Below are positions 63,159-64,000 of a DNA stretch of 64,000 nucleotides, piece by piece (the first letter of the stretch is position 1; each line of letters begins with the position of its first letter). The notes under the pieces were generated by a model, which was not told the DNA's origin, searched no databases, and was given only the letters and a program-made list of their open reading frames with translations. The translations under genes and the position numbers were made by a program. Source of the DNA: Rhodococcus sp. X156 (GTDB lineage: Bacteria > Actinomycetota > Actinomycetes > Mycobacteriales > Mycobacteriaceae); the NCBI RefSeq assembly GCF_004006015.1, contig NZ_CP034766.1, positions 2,575,001 through 2,639,000 on the forward strand. Reading direction: 5' to 3'.

Positions 63159-63407
63159 CGCCGCCGGAGCCCGAGCGCCGGCACCGTCCTTGGGCGGGGT
63201 CGAGGTCAGCGCCAGGTCGCCGCTGACCAGGCTGGGCAGCGGCGGCTCAGGCTCGAAGTACGGCCACTGCGCCAGCACCCCGGCCCACAGGTCGCGGATC
63301 CTCGCTCAGCCCACCGTCTGCGCACCCGGCGGGCAGGCCAGCACCGCGTCCTCATGGTCAACGGCTGCACCGTCACGCCGCTGTTCGACGCCCTGGGCCG
63401 CTTCCAC
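63120..63407 (-). pseudogene. Decayed SnoaL-like (SgcJ/EcaC-type) gene
   Basis: The minus strand from about 63407 encodes DHEDAVLACPPGAQTVG, an in-frame TGA (63308-63306), then IRDLWAGVLAQWPYFEPEP and LVSGDLALTSTPPKDGAGAR. This is the typical order of a small SnoaL-like protein, with the TGA where an Arg codon is expected. After GAR (about 63171) the frame shifts. The N-terminus is missing. Boundaries are approximate. Confidence 0.6.
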
Positions 63408-63755
63408 GCCAGCGTCACCCTCGCGCAACTGGCGGAGCACCGGCTGCTGAGCATGCCGGTGGGCACTGGGCTGCGGGCCGTGCTCGACGGGGCGGCTGCG
63501 ACCCGTGGGGTGCGTCTGCACGTCAGCCTGCAGGCCGCGGCCGCCGACGCCATTGCCGACCTGGCCGCACAGGGCTTGGGGGTCGGGATCCTCAGCACCT
63601 CCATGGCGGCCAGCTACCAGGACCGCCTGCATGCGCTGCCGATCAGCGACAACCCGGTCAGCGCCGTGCTGGCCCTGGTGTGGAGGCCGGACCCCACCGC
63701 CGCGGTACGTGAGATGGTGGCGCAGTGCCGCAAGTCTCTCAGCTCAGCGACCTGA
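63408..63755 (+). pseudogene. 3' remnant of a LysR-family regulator
   Basis: The frame to TGA 63755 encodes the last ~115 residues of a LysR effector domain: SVTLAQLAEHRLLSMPVGTG, ADAIADLAAQGLGVGILS and a C-terminal helix with VREMVAQCRKSLS. The helix-turn-helix and first half of the domain are absent. An in-frame ATG lies at 63354 but the residues before 63408 do not look LysR-like. It is probably the broken regulator of the adjacent SDR operon. Confidence 0.65.
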
Positions 63756-63872
63756 CCCAACCCACGGTGTTGAGCGCTGCGGTCGTCGCGGCGCCAGCAG
63801 CGCTGCCCCGATGGGGCCCTGGCATGAGACCCGCTTTCCGGCGCCGACCACGGTAGCTGCCCATGGGGCGAG
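63756..63872. other. Non-coding junction between gene remnants and low-GC segment
   Basis: I see no gene, repeat or RNA here. The GC content stays high to about 63870 and falls sharply after that, marking a probable island boundary. Confidence 0.4.
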
Positions 63873-64000
63873 CTAACGTCGATTCTTTTTGACTTCCAAC
63901 ACTATGGTGCGAACACACGAAGCCACTGCCATAACTACAAGTAGGATACCGACAACGTCCGCGGTGCTTAGGTCAGATAGGCCACTCCCAGTCAAACCTA
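63873..64000 (-). CDS. Low-GC membrane protein fragment (truncated at window end)
   Basis: The minus strand is open from the window edge to TAG at 63873-63875. The visible C-terminus is SGLSDLSTADVVGILLVVMA, then VASCVRTIVLEVKKNRR: one membrane helix and a basic tail. Codons such as CTA, GTA, ATA, AAA and TTG are rare elsewhere in the window, and the GC content is about 49% by my count. I do not recognise the protein. It looks horizontally acquired. Confidence 0.5.
   Translation of the reverse strand, partial: GLTGSGLSDLSTADVVGILLVVMAVASCVRTIVLEVKKNRR

Noticed and set aside
63354..63755. A complete small gene from ATG 63354
   Set aside because: The first 18 codons do not fit the LysR fold and lie over the SnoaL remnant; the rest is a truncated LysR domain, so a pseudogene is more likely.

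Overview
The window is very GC-rich DNA (my estimate is around 70% or more, with strong G/C third-position bias) from an actinobacterium. Genes are tightly packed, GTG starts are frequent, and ATGA or GTGA stop/start overlaps are common. The left third keeps the gene order I recall from mycobacteria (the Rv3196-Rv3204 region): an ABC1/UbiB kinase, whiB7, uvrD2, mycoredoxin, nudC, a K+ channel, adnB/adnA, an alpha/beta hydrolase and an MGMT-like gene. This points to Mycobacteriales or Pseudonocardiales in the broad sense. The species cannot be named from the sequence.

Layout. (1) 1-13 kb: a DUF5679 tail, a secreted GH5 endoglycoceramidase-like hydrolase, a cyclodehydratase-like protein, an ABC1 kinase, whiB7 with a complete attenuator leader, uvrD2, mrx1, and a K+ channel / 2-TM protein / M16 / M16 / nudC operon. 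(2) 13-23.5 kb: an mIHF nucleoid protein, an acidic Ser/Asp-rich protein, the AdnAB end-resection helicase-nuclease, a hydrolase, an alkyltransferase-like protein, two XapX membrane proteins, and an HNH/DUF222 nuclease with a LexA (SOS) box. (3) 23.5-31 kb: an eight-gene Nit1C-type operon (MSMEG_0565 to MSMEG_0572 families) containing an intact nitrilase and a second nitrilase fold that lacks the catalytic cysteine. A GlnR-like site lies upstream. (4) 31-34 kb: a DUF4383 protein, an acyl-CoA synthetase and a haloperoxidase-like hydrolase. (5) 34-42.5 kb: a full V/A-type rotary ATPase operon (G-C-I-K-F-E-A-B-D) next to a stand-alone riboflavin kinase. (6) 42.7-48.5 kb: SDRs, a SnoaL-flavin monooxygenase fusion, a DoxX-like protein with a histidine-rich tail, and a two-domain MarR regulator. 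(7) 48.5-63 kb: a catabolic cluster in three minus-strand transcription units around an IclR regulator. Unit 1 is P450, SDR and SMP-30. Unit 2 is acyl-CoA ligase, a small protein, double MaoC, double CoA-transferase and two acyl-CoA dehydrogenases. Unit 3 is an amidohydrolase and two SDRs. (8) 63-64 kb: remnants of a SnoaL-like and a LysR gene, then a sharp drop in GC into a truncated small membrane-protein gene, probably an island edge.

How the genes may work together. The 48.5-63 kb cluster reads as a route for an alicyclic, perhaps terpenoid-like, compound: P450 hydroxylation, SDR oxidation, lactone opening by SMP-30, CoA activation and side-chain or ring beta-oxidation. Units 1 and 2 share a nearly identical 18-bp promoter element, and GTGAC-N4-GT(C/T)AC palindromes lie beside both. 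The P450 has Asn where most P450s have the I-helix Thr, as in the cineole hydroxylase P450cin. The substrate is my inference. The most unusual items are this cluster, the pseudo-nitrilase in the Nit1C operon, the 68-residue gene translationally coupled to whiB7, and the rotary V/A-ATPase with a duplicated leader.
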